Source of the DNA: Pedobacter sp. B4-66
Lineage (GTDB): Bacteria > Bacteroidota > Bacteroidia > Sphingobacteriales > Sphingobacteriaceae
DNA: 64,000 bases
Assembly (NCBI RefSeq): GCF_018492665.1
Contig: NZ_JAFVME010000005.1
Span: forward strand, 1 to 64,000
Direction of reading: 5' to 3'
Shown here: positions 1 through 8,771 of the stretch, in pieces
Layout of the letters: each line of letters begins with the position of its first letter
How positions within the stretch are numbered: position 1 is the first letter of the stretch
Translations under genes and position numbers: made by a program
Notes under the pieces: model-generated
Seen by the model: the letters and a program-made list of their open reading frames with translations, nothing else
Database searches by the model: none
Told to the model about the DNA's origin: nothing

Positions 1-1
1 T

Positions 2-115
2 ATCAGTAGAAAGGCCGAAGCAGTTCTAGAAGCAGAAAAAAATCCAAAAAAAAGTGATAATGAAATTATCATTACCACTTCTCTTTATTTTTCTAATGCT
101 AGGTCCTCAGAATGA
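2..115 (+). CDS. possible 3' end of an unidentified gene
   Basis: An open frame enters from the left edge and stops at a TGA at 113-115. It would encode the last 37 residues of a polar, lysine- and glutamate-rich protein. I do not recognise it, and the frame is too short to prove coding. If real, it is convergent with the TlpA-like gene, whose stop lies 16 bases further on. Confidence 0.25.
   Translation: MSRKAEAVLEAEKNPKKSDNEIIITTSLYFSNARSSE
35..71 (-). terminator. probable terminator of the TlpA-like gene
   Basis: Perfect 7-bp arms TGATAAT/ATTATCA (55-61 and 65-71) flank a GAA loop. Read on the minus strand, the hairpin is followed by two T-runs. The stem is AT-rich and therefore weak. 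It lies about 60 bases past the stop of the minus-strand gene at 131. Confidence 0.45.
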
Positions 116-119
116 GGAC
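103..119. repeat. short perfect hairpin with GAA loop
   Basis: GTCCTCA (103-109) and TGAGGAC (113-119) form a perfect 7-bp stem around a GAA triloop. No T-run follows on either strand. It lies in the convergent gap and overlaps the stop of the possible gene at 2-115. It may assist termination or protect a 3' end. Confidence 0.4.
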
Positions 120-130
120 AACATTAATAT

Positions 131-1282
131 CTATTTTGATTTTGGAGCGCCTAATACTTCGGCTAGTTTAGCCTGCAATTCTTCACCTCTTATATCTTTA
201 GCAATAATTTTTCCTGTTGGATCAATCAGATAGTTAGCAGGAATACTACGGATACCATACAGCTTTGCAGCAGCATTGTCCCAGAATTTAAGATCTGATA
301 CATGAGTCCATGTTAAACCATCATCCTGAATCGCTTTTAGCCAATCCTCTTTTTTACCCGGTCTATCTAAAGAAACACCAAGAACAGTAAAGTTTTTGTC
401 TTTAAAATTATTGTAAGCTTTAACTACGTTAGGGTTCTCACCACGACAAGGTCCACACCACGAAGCCCAAAAATCAAGCAATACATACTTTCCTTTAAAA
501 TCAGATAACTTAACAGGCTTATCATTTACATCATTTTGAGTAAAATCAATGGCCATTGAGCCTACCGCATTCTTTTTAGATGCAGAAAGCATTGTAGCGA
601 TACTCTTACCAAGTTCTGTAGCTTTAACTTCGGCAGAAAACTTATTAAAGTCAGGCTCCAAAACAGTTGGATTAACATCAGGGCCAATTGTACCGGCAAA
701 TGCTACCAAGGCAACATAAGAATCGCGGTTAGCTAAATAAAACTGTTTATTGATATCGCCAAGCTCTTTTTGAATCGCTTCATCACGAGCATAAACGGTT
801 TTCAAATAGTTTTCATCCTTTTTCTCTTCAGCAGTTTTTCCATTGTATTCAGCATGTAATGCTGCATTTTTCTCCATTACAGGTTTAGTGATGGCCTTAT
901 ATTTAAGGTTGTCATCATTTACCGCTGACGCTTTTACTATTGCATGTTTAACAGAATCGGTAGCAGAATTTATCGCTACAGCCTTAGGCTCCAGGTAAAA
1001 AGTGAAAACATCTACAGATGCAGGATTTTTAGCATCAGGAGCTGTGTTATCATGAGCAACCCTGATAGCTGCTTGAGTAACCCCTGCCAATGGGCCAGTA
1101 AACGAAAATTTTCCTCCGGTGATAACCGCCGAATCAACAACCTGATTCCCCCCGGTGCTATAGTATAAAAATGCTTTGGCTGGAGTATTTAAATTTCCAA
1201 CCTTAGCCTGCAATGTAAATTTGCTCTGAGCCATAGCTACAACGGGCAATAAACAAACTGCAGTAATCAATAATTTCCTCAT
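131..1282 (-). CDS. TlpA/ResA-like thiol-disulfide oxidoreductase with DUF4369-type N-terminus
   Basis: This is an exported thioredoxin-fold protein of 383 residues. I start it at the ATG at 1282, because the protein then begins with MRKLLITAVCLLPVVAMAQ, a clean signal peptide; the longer frame adds nine charged residues. Residues about 20-110 look like the DUF4369 beta domain common in Bacteroidota. A helical stretch follows, and then a thioredoxin domain with the redox motif C276-G-P-C279 in the context FWASWCGPC. The cis-proline region SIPANYLID is present near the C-terminus. Family members act in the periplasm or outer envelope on cysteine pairs, often in cytochrome maturation; the partner here is unknown. 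It seems to be transcribed alone. Confidence 0.9.
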   Translation of the reverse strand: MRKLLITAVCLLPVVAMAQSKFTLQAKVGNLNTPAKAFLYYSTGGNQVVDSAVITGGKFSFTGPLAGVTQAAIRVAHDNTAPDAKNPASVDVFTFYLEPKAVAINSATDSVKHAIVKASAVNDDNLKYKAITKPVMEKNAALHAEYNGKTAEEKKDENYLKTVYARDEAIQKELGDINKQFYLANRDSYVALVAFAGTIGPDVNPTVLEPDFNKFSAEVKATELGKSIATMLSASKKNAVGSMAIDFTQNDVNDKPVKLSDFKGKYVLLDFWASWCGPCRGENPNVVKAYNNFKDKNFTVLGVSLDRPGKKEDWLKAIQDDGLTWTHVSDLKFWDNAAAKLYGIRSIPANYLIDPTGKIIAKDIRGEELQAKLAEVLGAPKSK

Positions 1283-1391
1283 ATTTTGTTCTTTAATTTT
1301 ATCAAGCATTCAATCCTTTTATTACATAATGATGTGCCTGAACTCAAATATAAAATTCAAGTCCCTACATAACGCTATAAAAAATGTAAAA

Positions 1392-2573
1392 TTATAATAG
1401 CTTTTGGAAGGTACGCCACCATAAATCGGGCATTTCTCCATTTACAGCAGTGGTATAATCGTCGTAACGGCACGGTACTAAGTGAAAACGCTCGTTTTTA
1501 GAGATACCTGTTGGATAAGGCACCTGCATCCACCACCTATCTGATTTTTTACTTTTCACAAACAACATCTCCCCTGTTCCATCATTTAAACTAGCTCTAT
1601 AAATAAGGTATTGAGATTTAGGCGTAAGCGGAAAATCCTTTTTACGGTTGTAAAAGCCGTCAACAAAATACCAAACCATTTGAGCAAGCAACATAGCTGT
1701 TTGTCCATTAGTATCGAAGGCGGGATTAAACTCGTAAAACCCGATAGAAGTAAGCTTATCGCTCATCCCCGCATATCTTGCTATACGACATGCCTGCTCA
1801 CCATAAAAGCCATTTGGACCCGCGTTTGCATTTGCCGCTGCATCTGATGAGCGGATAGCACCAATATCAAAGCTGATCATATTTGCGTTGCGAACAATGG
1901 GCTCAGTTAAACTGATATCATCAGCAAATTCACCTAACCTGTGTACATCAAAATATAGCTTGTTCATTACCTTTAAGCTTTCCTGATTCACATAATAGGT
2001 TTGGTAACCTATATTGCTAAAGTTGAAAAGGTAATTGGGTTGGTGTAATAAAATCTTATTTAAATAGGTGTCTGATTTTGCAGCAAGTCCTTCCTGATCT
2101 TCTTCATCAAGGTCAAATCTACTATCTACAACTACCAGATCTACTTTTTGTTCCAGACTTTCGTAAGCCAGATATTGAGCATAAGTTAGGTCTTGTCCGC
2201 CACCAATAATGATAGGAACAATGTTTTGCTTGATCAGTTCTGACACCACCATTTTTAATGCTACATAGGTATCAGAAATTGAAGCTCCCGCTTTTATATT
2301 ACCCAGATCTATAATTTTACTGTTGTAAGCGCCCTCATTTAAGCTGTAAAACTGTGCGCGAAAATAGTCGGGAGCCAGGCCGCAGCCCTCATTATTTACA
2401 GAAGCGCGGTCATCTTGTACTCCAAAAATGGCAATATCGTATTCATTTTCTTCAAGGTCAGGAAATTTATCTGTGTAAAAAGTGGCCTTCAAACCTAGCT
2501 GGCTGGTGTAAAATCCCGCTTTTGGCGAAAATTTCTCTGGACTTAAAGGTGAAAAAAAATCTGATAAAGACAT
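1392..2573 (-). CDS. arginase/formimidoylglutamase-fold protein with degenerate metal site
   Basis: The 393-residue protein has the overall ureohydrolase pattern, but key ligands are changed. The GGDH motif reads G124-G-G-Q127-D, the DAHxD motif reads D150-S-R152-F-D154, and the SxDxDxxDP motif reads S234-F-D236-I-G238. In true arginases the H, H and last D of these motifs bind the two Mn ions, so the second metal site in particular should be lost. Annotation pipelines usually call this formimidoylglutamase. From the sequence I would expect a non-catalytic or altered enzyme. It diverges from the SDR gene across 75 bases and has no hut neighbours. Confidence 0.8.
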   Translation of the reverse strand: MSLSDFFSPLSPEKFSPKAGFYTSQLGLKATFYTDKFPDLEENEYDIAIFGVQDDRASVNNEGCGLAPDYFRAQFYSLNEGAYNSKIIDLGNIKAGASISDTYVALKMVVSELIKQNIVPIIIGGGQDLTYAQYLAYESLEQKVDLVVVDSRFDLDEEDQEGLAAKSDTYLNKILLHQPNYLFNFSNIGYQTYYVNQESLKVMNKLYFDVHRLGEFADDISLTEPIVRNANMISFDIGAIRSSDAAANANAGPNGFYGEQACRIARYAGMSDKLTSIGFYEFNPAFDTNGQTAMLLAQMVWYFVDGFYNRKKDFPLTPKSQYLIYRASLNDGTGEMLFVKSKKSDRWWMQVPYPTGISKNERFHLVPCRYDDYTTAVNGEMPDLWWRTFQKLL

Positions 2574-2648
2574 ATAGTACTATAAATGTATGCCATCAAA
2601 TATCTATTTTTGAGAGCATATTTTAATGAACATCCTAAAAAAAATGAA

Positions 2649-3617
2649 ATGATATTAGTTACCGGCGCCACTGGATTTTTAGGAGCAGAATTAATAAATC
2701 AATTAACCGAGTCGGGTGTAAAGGTAAAAGCATTAAAACGCGAGCACTCTATTATACCCACATCAATAAGTAACAACGTCAATATTGAATGGTTTGTTGC
2801 GGACGTAAATGACATTTCTTTACTTGAGGATGCCTTTGAAGGTATCGATCAGGTTTACCACTGTGCGGCATTGGTTTCTTTTAATCCGAAGGATAAAACC
2901 AAATTGCTAAAAGTTAATATCGAAGGCACCAGCAACATTGTAAACCTTTGTGCAGAAAATAACGCACGTTTGGTTCATGTGAGTTCAGTTGCCGCTTTAG
3001 GAAATGCTAAAAAAGGACAGCTGATTACTGAAAAAGATTTCTGGGAGTATGATTCGAAAGCACATTCATACGCCATCTCTAAATACGAGGGTGAAATGGA
3101 GGTTTGGCGTGGAATAGCCGAGGGCTTAGATGCTGTAATTGTAAATCCATCAGTAATTATTGGTAGCGGAGCAGGCTTTGAAGGTAGCGGTGCAATATTT
3201 AAACTAGTAAAAGACGGCTTGTCGTATTATACCAAAGGTGCTACCGGAATTGTTGATGTGTATGATGTGGCGAAAAGTATGATTTCGTTAATGAACAGTA
3301 AAGAAACTGGCGAACGTTACACCATTTCGTCGGAAAATTACCATTATCAACAGTTTTTTGGAGAAATTGCGCAAGGTTTTAACGTAAAAGCGCCTGCTAA
3401 AGAAGCTAAACCATGGATGCTTGGCATTGCATGGAGGGCTGCTAAACTGGCCTCGCTATTTACAGGAAAGCCTGCAGCATTAACAAGTGATGCTGCAAGA
3501 AGTAGCTTAAATGAAAGTTTATACAGTAACGAAAAAATAAAGAATACAATAGGAATACAATTTAAACCACTTAAGCAAAGCATTGGAGAAGTTTGCGAAG
3601 GGTTAAAGAACAACTAA
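2649..3617 (+). CDS. NAD-dependent epimerase/dehydratase (extended SDR)
   Basis: I start this at the ATG at 2649, directly before ILVTGATGFLG, the Rossmann glycine motif; the longer frame from 2586 adds 21 unlikely residues. The protein is 322 residues long. It has the SDR features VYHCAALVSF, VHVSSVAALG and Y-A-I-S-K, which is the YxxxK catalytic pair, with the Ser of HVSSVAA upstream. This fits nucleoside-sugar epimerases, dihydroflavonol reductase-like enzymes or 3-beta-HSD-like enzymes. The substrate cannot be read from the sequence. Its stop is one base before the phosphatase gene, so the two are very likely cotranscribed. Confidence 0.85.
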   Translation: MILVTGATGFLGAELINQLTESGVKVKALKREHSIIPTSISNNVNIEWFVADVNDISLLEDAFEGIDQVYHCAALVSFNPKDKTKLLKVNIEGTSNIVNLCAENNARLVHVSSVAALGNAKKGQLITEKDFWEYDSKAHSYAISKYEGEMEVWRGIAEGLDAVIVNPSVIIGSGAGFEGSGAIFKLVKDGLSYYTKGATGIVDVYDVAKSMISLMNSKETGERYTISSENYHYQQFFGEIAQGFNVKAPAKEAKPWMLGIAWRAAKLASLFTGKPAALTSDAARSSLNESLYSNEKIKNTIGIQFKPLKQSIGEVCEGLKNN

Positions 3618-3618
3618 A

Positions 3619-4917
3619 ATGAAGCAGAAAAACATTTACATTATTGATTTTGACAGCACCTTTACACAGGTAGAGGCTTTAGATGAGCTGGCCCGTATCT
3701 CTCTTAAAAAACATCCTGAGAAAGACGCTATTTTTCAGAAAATTGAGGATTACACCAACCTTGCAATGGAAGGAAAGCTATCTTTTGGCGAGAGTTTGGC
3801 TCAAAGGGTCAAACTTCTTGAGGCTGATGAAGATCATTTAAAACAACTCATTAAGCATTTAAAGAAAAAAGTTTCTGCCTCTTTTTCGCGTAATGCCGAA
3901 TTCTTTAAAAAACATGCGGATGAAGTTTTAATAGTTTCTGGTGGTTTTAAAGAATTTATCACTCCTGTGGTAAGTAAGTTTCATATTAAAAAAGAGAACA
4001 TCTACGCCAACACTTTTGTAACTACAGGTGATGGAAAAATAATTGACTACGACCACTCCAATCCTTTAAGTGAAGAAGGTGGAAAAGTTAAATTGATGCA
4101 ACAACTAAACCTTGAAGGTGATCTTTATGGTATTGGTGATGGCTATTCTGATTTTCAGCTCCGCGAAAGTGGCATGATCAAGAAATTTTATGCTTTCACT
4201 GAAAATATTTCGAGAGAGAGCATTGTTAAAAAGGCCGACCATGTTACCCCCAGTTTTGATGAGTTCTTGTATGTAAACAATTTACCAAGAGCGATATCTT
4301 ATCCTAAAAACAGGATTCTATGCCTGATTATTGGTGATGCAGATCCAATGAGTATTGAATTGCTTAAAAAAGATGGTTTCTCTGTTCGTCATAAAACTAC
4401 TTTCGAAGAGAAATATGTTGCCGATGTACACATGATGCTTTTGGCTGATGGCGAGAAAATTGAGCATGAAAAACTTAAAAGAGCAGTTAAGCTTAAAACC
4501 ATAGGTTGCATTGGAAGTGCAAAAAACAAGGTTGATATTACTACCTGTACTGAACAAGGTATTGTTGTTTTTGAAGATCCAAAACATAATCCTCGCAACA
4601 TAGATTTCATTCCTAAAAGAATGATTGATTTTATGAATACAGGTACTACTTATCTTAGCAGTAACTTCCCGAACCTGCAATTGCCTAGAATTGAGAAATC
4701 GCACAGGTTAATTCACATTCATAAAAACGTGCCGGGTATTATGGCTAAAATAAATACCGTTTTTGCCAAGCACGACATTAACATTGTTGGCCAGTTTTTA
4801 ATGACTAATCCGGAAATCGGTTATGTGATTACAGATATTAATGCGGAGTACGACAAGCAATTGTTTAAATCATTAAAAAAGATTGAACACACTATAAAAT
4901 TCAGAGTCTTGTATTAG
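3619..4917 (+). CDS. phosphoserine phosphatase fused to a truncated PGDH and ACT domain
   Basis: Residues 1-215 are a HAD phosphatase of the SerB type: D10-F-D12-S-T at the active site, S107-G-G as motif II, and G173-DGYSD178 as motif IV. Residues about 232-335 resemble the start of D-3-phosphoglycerate dehydrogenase, with TIGCIGSAKNKVD and QGIVVFEDP matching the SerA region that precedes its cofactor domain. The NAD-binding domain (GxGxxG) is absent. The sequence jumps to the SerA segment SSNFPNLQLP and the C-terminal ACT domain (362-432, ending FRVLY), which in SerA binds L-serine. I infer a serine-sensing phosphatase. It could act on phosphoserine or a related phosphate ester. It is expressed with the SDR before it. 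Confidence 0.85.
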   Translation: MKQKNIYIIDFDSTFTQVEALDELARISLKKHPEKDAIFQKIEDYTNLAMEGKLSFGESLAQRVKLLEADEDHLKQLIKHLKKKVSASFSRNAEFFKKHADEVLIVSGGFKEFITPVVSKFHIKKENIYANTFVTTGDGKIIDYDHSNPLSEEGGKVKLMQQLNLEGDLYGIGDGYSDFQLRESGMIKKFYAFTENISRESIVKKADHVTPSFDEFLYVNNLPRAISYPKNRILCLIIGDADPMSIELLKKDGFSVRHKTTFEEKYVADVHMMLLADGEKIEHEKLKRAVKLKTIGCIGSAKNKVDITTCTEQGIVVFEDPKHNPRNIDFIPKRMIDFMNTGTTYLSSNFPNLQLPRIEKSHRLIHIHKNVPGIMAKINTVFAKHDINIVGQFLMTNPEIGYVITDINAEYDKQLFKSLKKIEHTIKFRVLY

Positions 4918-4950
4918 GCCTTTGCCCTCAAACTTGATTAAATTTATAGT

Positions 4951-5916
4951 ATGGAACTTACACCTCAGATAAAAGAAAAACTGGATAAGCTGCAGGAAAA
5001 GTATGCAGCTATGGGACAGGATATGTCGGCCTATTTGGATGGTTTGTTGTATGCTGATTTCTTAACTTATTGGGATTACATCCACCTGGATACTTTGCTG
5101 AGTTTACAGAACCCGAAAACGCCTTTCCCTGATGAAGAGATTTTTATCATGTATCATCAGATTACTGAGCTATATTTTAAACTTGCGCTTCATGAGTGTA
5201 AACAGATTTCAGATAATGAGGAGCTAACAGTGGAGTTTTTTACCGATCGGGTAAGACGCATTAATGCTTACTTTAATGCTTTGGTTACTTCGTTTGAAGT
5301 GATGGTTAACGGGATGGATAAGGATCAGTTTCTGAAATTCAGAATGTCATTGTTACCGGCAAGTGGTTTCCAATCTGGACAGTATCGCATGATTGAGATT
5401 TCGGCAACTGATTTTATAAGGCTGGTAGATAAAAGTAAAAGAGAAGAGCTTGCAGATAAGAGTATTGAGGAGCAATTTGAATTTATTTACTGGAAGTTTG
5501 GCGCTACAGAATTGGCAAGCGGCAAACAAACGCTTACTTTAAAGCAGTTTATTAATAAGTATGCCGATCAGTTTTTACAGTTGATAAAGGACAGACAGGA
5601 AAGCAATTTTTCTGCACTATATCATAAACTATTAAAGCAGGGACATGACGTTTCTGCATTAGCAGATGAACTTAGAAAGCTAGATTTATATGTCAATGTA
5701 GAATGGCCATTGTCTCATTACAAATCGGCGGTGAGGTATCTGGAAAGAGATCCTGTTGATATTGCAGCTACCGGAGGTACCAACTGGCAGAAGTATTTAC
5801 CTCCCCGTTTTCAGAAAAGAATATTCTATCCTTTCTTGTGGACTGAAGAACAAATTGAGGAATGGGGCAAGGGATGGGTACTTAGTGTGTTGAAAACACT
5901 TAGAAATGAGGGATAA
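4951..5916 (+). CDS. kynA: tryptophan 2,3-dioxygenase family protein
   Basis: This is a haem dioxygenase that opens the indole ring of L-tryptophan to give N-formylkynurenine. The 321-residue protein keeps the landmarks of the family. Y40 and Y43 lie in LTYWDYIHLD, F65 and the distal H69 in IFIMYHQ, and the substrate-carboxylate arginine R146 in SGFQSGQYR. The proximal haem ligand is H256 in WPLSHYKSA, and TGGT lies at 274-277. The usual HDE before the distal helix reads PDE, which is not a catalytic position. It is 33 bases behind the SerB-like fusion and probably in the same operon. No other kynurenine-pathway gene is in the window, so its role may be tryptophan breakdown or NAD synthesis with genes elsewhere. 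Confidence 0.88.
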   Translation: MELTPQIKEKLDKLQEKYAAMGQDMSAYLDGLLYADFLTYWDYIHLDTLLSLQNPKTPFPDEEIFIMYHQITELYFKLALHECKQISDNEELTVEFFTDRVRRINAYFNALVTSFEVMVNGMDKDQFLKFRMSLLPASGFQSGQYRMIEISATDFIRLVDKSKREELADKSIEEQFEFIYWKFGATELASGKQTLTLKQFINKYADQFLQLIKDRQESNFSALYHKLLKQGHDVSALADELRKLDLYVNVEWPLSHYKSAVRYLERDPVDIAATGGTNWQKYLPPRFQKRIFYPFLWTEEQIEEWGKGWVLSVLKTLRNEG

Positions 5917-5964
5917 ACATCATCAAATTGCAAAATAATAGAGAATAAACATTGCTTTTTTTAT

Positions 5965-5972
5965 TAAATTTG
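5965..5972 (+). promoter_or_regulatory. -7 box of ilvE promoter
   Basis: TAAATTTG matches the Bacteroidota -7 consensus TAnnTTTG and ends 22 bases before the ilvE ATG. No good -33 TTTG lies at the normal 19-21 base distance, so the assignment is tentative. Confidence 0.45.
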
Positions 5973-5994
5973 CAGTAATAAAATACAAGTCAAA

Positions 5995-7059
5995 ATGAAC
6001 GAGACATTGGATATAACAGTAACCAAGACTGAGCAAACCAGATTAACAGTAACAGATTTCTCTCAATTACCTTTCGGAAAGGTATTTTCCGATCACATGT
6101 TTATCGCAGAATACGAAAATGGTGAGTGGACAAACCTACAGGTATTACCTTATGGTCCGATTCTAATGAGCCCTGCAATTTCTGCCCTTCACTATGGACA
6201 GGCAATTTTTGAAGGGATGAAAGCTTATCGTTTTGCTGATGGTAAAGTCAGTGTTTTCAGACCAGAGAAAAACTTTGAGCGTTTCAACAAATCAGCAACT
6301 CGCATGGCTATGCCAAGCATCCCTCAGGATATTTTTATGCAAGGGATTGCAGCGCTGATTGAGATCGACAACAAGTGGGTCCCTAGTCAGGATGGTTATT
6401 CTTTATACATTCGTCCGGTGATGTTTGCTACAGATCCTTATTTGGGTGTTAAAGCATCTGACAAGTATACTTTTGCTTTATTAACTACCCCAACAGGTCC
6501 TTACTACAGCAAGGCTTTAAAAGTTAAAATTGAAACTGAATTTACCCGTGCTGATGAGGGTGGTGTTGGTTATGCTAAAACCGCAGGAAACTATGCACGT
6601 TCTTTATATCCATTTGCAGAAGCGCAAAAAGAAGGCTTTGATCAGTTAATCTGGACAGATGCTGTTTCTCATGAATATATTGAAGAAGCGGGAACTGCTA
6701 ATTTAATCTTCGTAATTGATGGTAAATTGGTAACTCCTTCTGTAAGAAGCACTGTTTTAGATGGCGTAACACGCGACACAATTATCAAACTTGCGAAAAA
6801 CGCAGGTATTGAAGTGGAAGAAAGACGCGTTAGTGTGAAAGAAGTAATTGAAGGAATTGAAAATGGCAGGTTAACTGATGCTTTTGCAGCCGGAACCGCA
6901 GCGACAGTAACTCCAATTGGTGAAATTGGATACGAAGGCAAAGTTTATACTTTAACCGATCCTTCTACTCGTACAATTTCAGCAGGTATTGCTAAAACAT
7001 TGAATGATATCCGTTATGGATTGATTCCTGATGAATTCGGCTGGAACTGGATCGTATAA
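5995..7059 (+). CDS. ilvE: branched-chain amino acid aminotransferase
   Basis: This is a class IV PLP aminotransferase of the large (BCAT, about 350 residue) type. It moves the amino group between glutamate and the 2-oxo acids of Leu, Ile and Val, as the last step of their synthesis or the first of their breakdown. The PLP lysine is K195 in GYAKTAGNYARS. Other signatures are HYGQAIFEGMKAY near 66-78 and EEAGTANLIFV near 230-240. A -7 box lies upstream and a strong terminator directly downstream, so it is probably a single-gene unit. The preceding gene also acts on an amino acid, but the gap and the promoter suggest separate control. Confidence 0.95.
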   Translation: MNETLDITVTKTEQTRLTVTDFSQLPFGKVFSDHMFIAEYENGEWTNLQVLPYGPILMSPAISALHYGQAIFEGMKAYRFADGKVSVFRPEKNFERFNKSATRMAMPSIPQDIFMQGIAALIEIDNKWVPSQDGYSLYIRPVMFATDPYLGVKASDKYTFALLTTPTGPYYSKALKVKIETEFTRADEGGVGYAKTAGNYARSLYPFAEAQKEGFDQLIWTDAVSHEYIEEAGTANLIFVIDGKLVTPSVRSTVLDGVTRDTIIKLAKNAGIEVEERRVSVKEVIEGIENGRLTDAFAAGTAATVTPIGEIGYEGKVYTLTDPSTRTISAGIAKTLNDIRYGLIPDEFGWNWIV

Positions 7060-7085
7060 TCGTTAGATTATCTTTATAAAATTAT

Positions 7086-7117
7086 AAAGCGCCCTTTCTA
7101 AAGGGCGCTTTTTTTAT
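7086..7117 (+). terminator. rho-independent terminator after ilvE
   Basis: AAAGCGCCC (86-94) pairs perfectly with GGGCGCTTT (7103-7111), and the stem can be extended through TTT/AAA to a very small loop. Seven T follow. It ends the ilvE transcript. The convergent methyltransferase stop lies 11 bases beyond. Confidence 0.9.
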
Positions 7118-7127
7118 ATTCACTTGA

Positions 7128-8054
7128 TCAGGTTTTCAAATATGGATTTTCGGGAATGTAAACCAAATGATAACCGCCATTTTGTAATTCTTTCAGCAGG
7201 CTATCATCAGGAACTTCTTTAAAAACAATAGTCGATAACACCTGGCTTGGAATTAGTCTGATCTTCACCAACACATCGATCAGTTTCTTCTTGAAATAGA
7301 CTTTCCTGAACTTCTTATTTTTAAGACTACACACTATTTCATCTGCTCCCTTGAAATAAAAATTAGGATTAATCTTTTTAAATGCCACCAGAGGTAAGTT
7401 AAGTCCTGCTGCAAATTTCTCCATTTCCCGCTCAGATATTTTATATACAAAGTTTCCTACAGGCTCGTAGGAAAACCTGTTTTTCCATAACAGATTTGCT
7501 AATTTGCTTTTAACTGCAGAAAAGATATTCAAGAAAAAAAGCAATCCTGGCATTTTAGAAATCGGGTCTTGAGGCTCTATCACCACAATGCCTTTCTTAG
7601 CTACCCTAATCATTTCATATAGGGCCGCATATGGTCGCGGAAAGTGATGATATGCCTCCTTGCACAACAAATAATCAAACTGATCATCATCATAAGACAG
7701 TTGCTCTGCATTTTGCATACTAAAGTTATCTATCACACCCTCCTTTTGAGCGATATGCAGAAAATCGACATTTAAATCAGATGCAGTGGCTCTGATGCCC
7801 TTTCTAAGGATATACTGAGCATCAAAACCATAAGCGTCACCTATGGTAAGCCATGTTTTGTGTCTATTTTTCAACAATGGATCAAGGCAGCTAAAAAATA
7901 TACTCTGAAGCCACACACCAAGATTATCTTTAACACAAACATCTGTGCTTTTCTTTAAGTAATCAACTTTAGACTGTTCTGTTGGAAATTGCAGATTATA
8001 CCAACCTTCGTGTCTTTCGTAGCTTTCTTTGTTAAACATTTGCTGTGCCTCCAT
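7128..8054 (-). CDS. class I SAM-dependent methyltransferase
   Basis: The 308-residue protein has a Methyltransf_11-like core. Motif I is in the region TIGDAYGFDAQYIL (G-x-G variant), the acidic ribose-binding loop is ATASDLNVD, and post-motif I is FDYLLCKEAYHHFPRP, followed by EMIRVAKKGIVVIEP. A basic C-terminal domain of about 110 residues follows the core and may set substrate choice. The substrate is unknown. Similar proteins are found in lipid or polysaccharide modification and quinone synthesis. The start could also be the second Met (residue 6). It is convergent with ilvE and divergent from the sigma factor gene. Confidence 0.8.
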   Translation of the reverse strand: MEAQQMFNKESYERHEGWYNLQFPTEQSKVDYLKKSTDVCVKDNLGVWLQSIFFSCLDPLLKNRHKTWLTIGDAYGFDAQYILRKGIRATASDLNVDFLHIAQKEGVIDNFSMQNAEQLSYDDDQFDYLLCKEAYHHFPRPYAALYEMIRVAKKGIVVIEPQDPISKMPGLLFFLNIFSAVKSKLANLLWKNRFSYEPVGNFVYKISEREMEKFAAGLNLPLVAFKKINPNFYFKGADEIVCSLKNKKFRKVYFKKKLIDVLVKIRLIPSQVLSTIVFKEVPDDSLLKELQNGGYHLVYIPENPYLKT

Positions 8055-8183
8055 AGAAAGATTACGTCTTGAAATGATAAAACGTTGGGAGAAAAATTTA
8101 TTTATTATTTACCCAGCGTTTGGCTATCGGCTTACGTAATACCTATAAGAAACTTATGTATATTCGACCCCATAACCATTTGA

Positions 8184-8771
8184 ATGAGCCCTCTCGCTAA
8201 AAAAACCATAAAGCTCGTAAAAGGCTGTATGGCCAATGAACGCTCAGCGCAGGAGGGGTTGTATAAGCAATTTTATGCAGACATGCTACGGTTATGCATC
8301 AGATATCTCAAAACAAATGACCTTGCAAAAGAGGCATTAAATCAAGGCTTTCTAAAGGTATTTCAGAACATTAATTCATTTGATGATAAGAAAGGAGAAT
8401 TGAACTCATGGGTAGCAACCATCATGATTAGAACATGCATAGACATTAAGCGTAAGGAACTTAAGTTTACAACAGACATTGATGAGGCCGGAATTACTGA
8501 AAATGTATTTGTATCACCAGCCATTTTGGATAAGCTATATGCAGAAGATTTAATCGGTATGATCAGATTGCTACCTGATGCTACCCAAATGGTTTTCAAT
8601 TTATCCGTAATTGATGGATATACCCATAAAGAAATTAGTGAGCAATTAAATATTACAGAAAGCACTTCCAGATGGCATCTATCTGAAGGAAAAAAACAAT
8701 TAAGAGTTTTACTTGAGCCTAGTGGAGCGGGTAATGATTATCCAACTGAACATAAAAAAGGAGCAAGATGA
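8184..8771 (+). CDS. RNA polymerase sigma factor, ECF-type sigma-70 family
   Basis: The 195-residue protein has a sigma region 2 (about 15-85, with FLKVFQNINSFDDKKGELNSWVATIMIRTCID) and a region 4 helix-turn-helix (about 125-175, with VIDGYTHKEISEQLNITESTSRWHLSEGKKQL). This matches the ECF sigma factors that Bacteroidota use for envelope and stress operons. Its last four bases (ATGA) overlap the start of the next gene, so the two are translationally coupled, as is usual for a sigma factor and its membrane-bound partner. Confidence 0.9.
   Translation: MSPLAKKTIKLVKGCMANERSAQEGLYKQFYADMLRLCIRYLKTNDLAKEALNQGFLKVFQNINSFDDKKGELNSWVATIMIRTCIDIKRKELKFTTDIDEAGITENVFVSPAILDKLYAEDLIGMIRLLPDATQMVFNLSVIDGYTHKEISEQLNITESTSRWHLSEGKKQLRVLLEPSGAGNDYPTEHKKGAR

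Noticed and set aside
3347..3613. Long minus-strand frames inside the SDR and neighbouring genes
   Set aside because: They are shadows of strong plus-strand genes, with no homology I recognise and no promoter or ribosome site of their own.
4951..5916. HDE to PDE change in tryptophan dioxygenase, first read as loss of the catalytic histidine
   Set aside because: The distal histidine is the one in FxxxHQ (here F65 to H69), which is intact. The His before DE is not the catalytic one. All other active-site residues are also kept.
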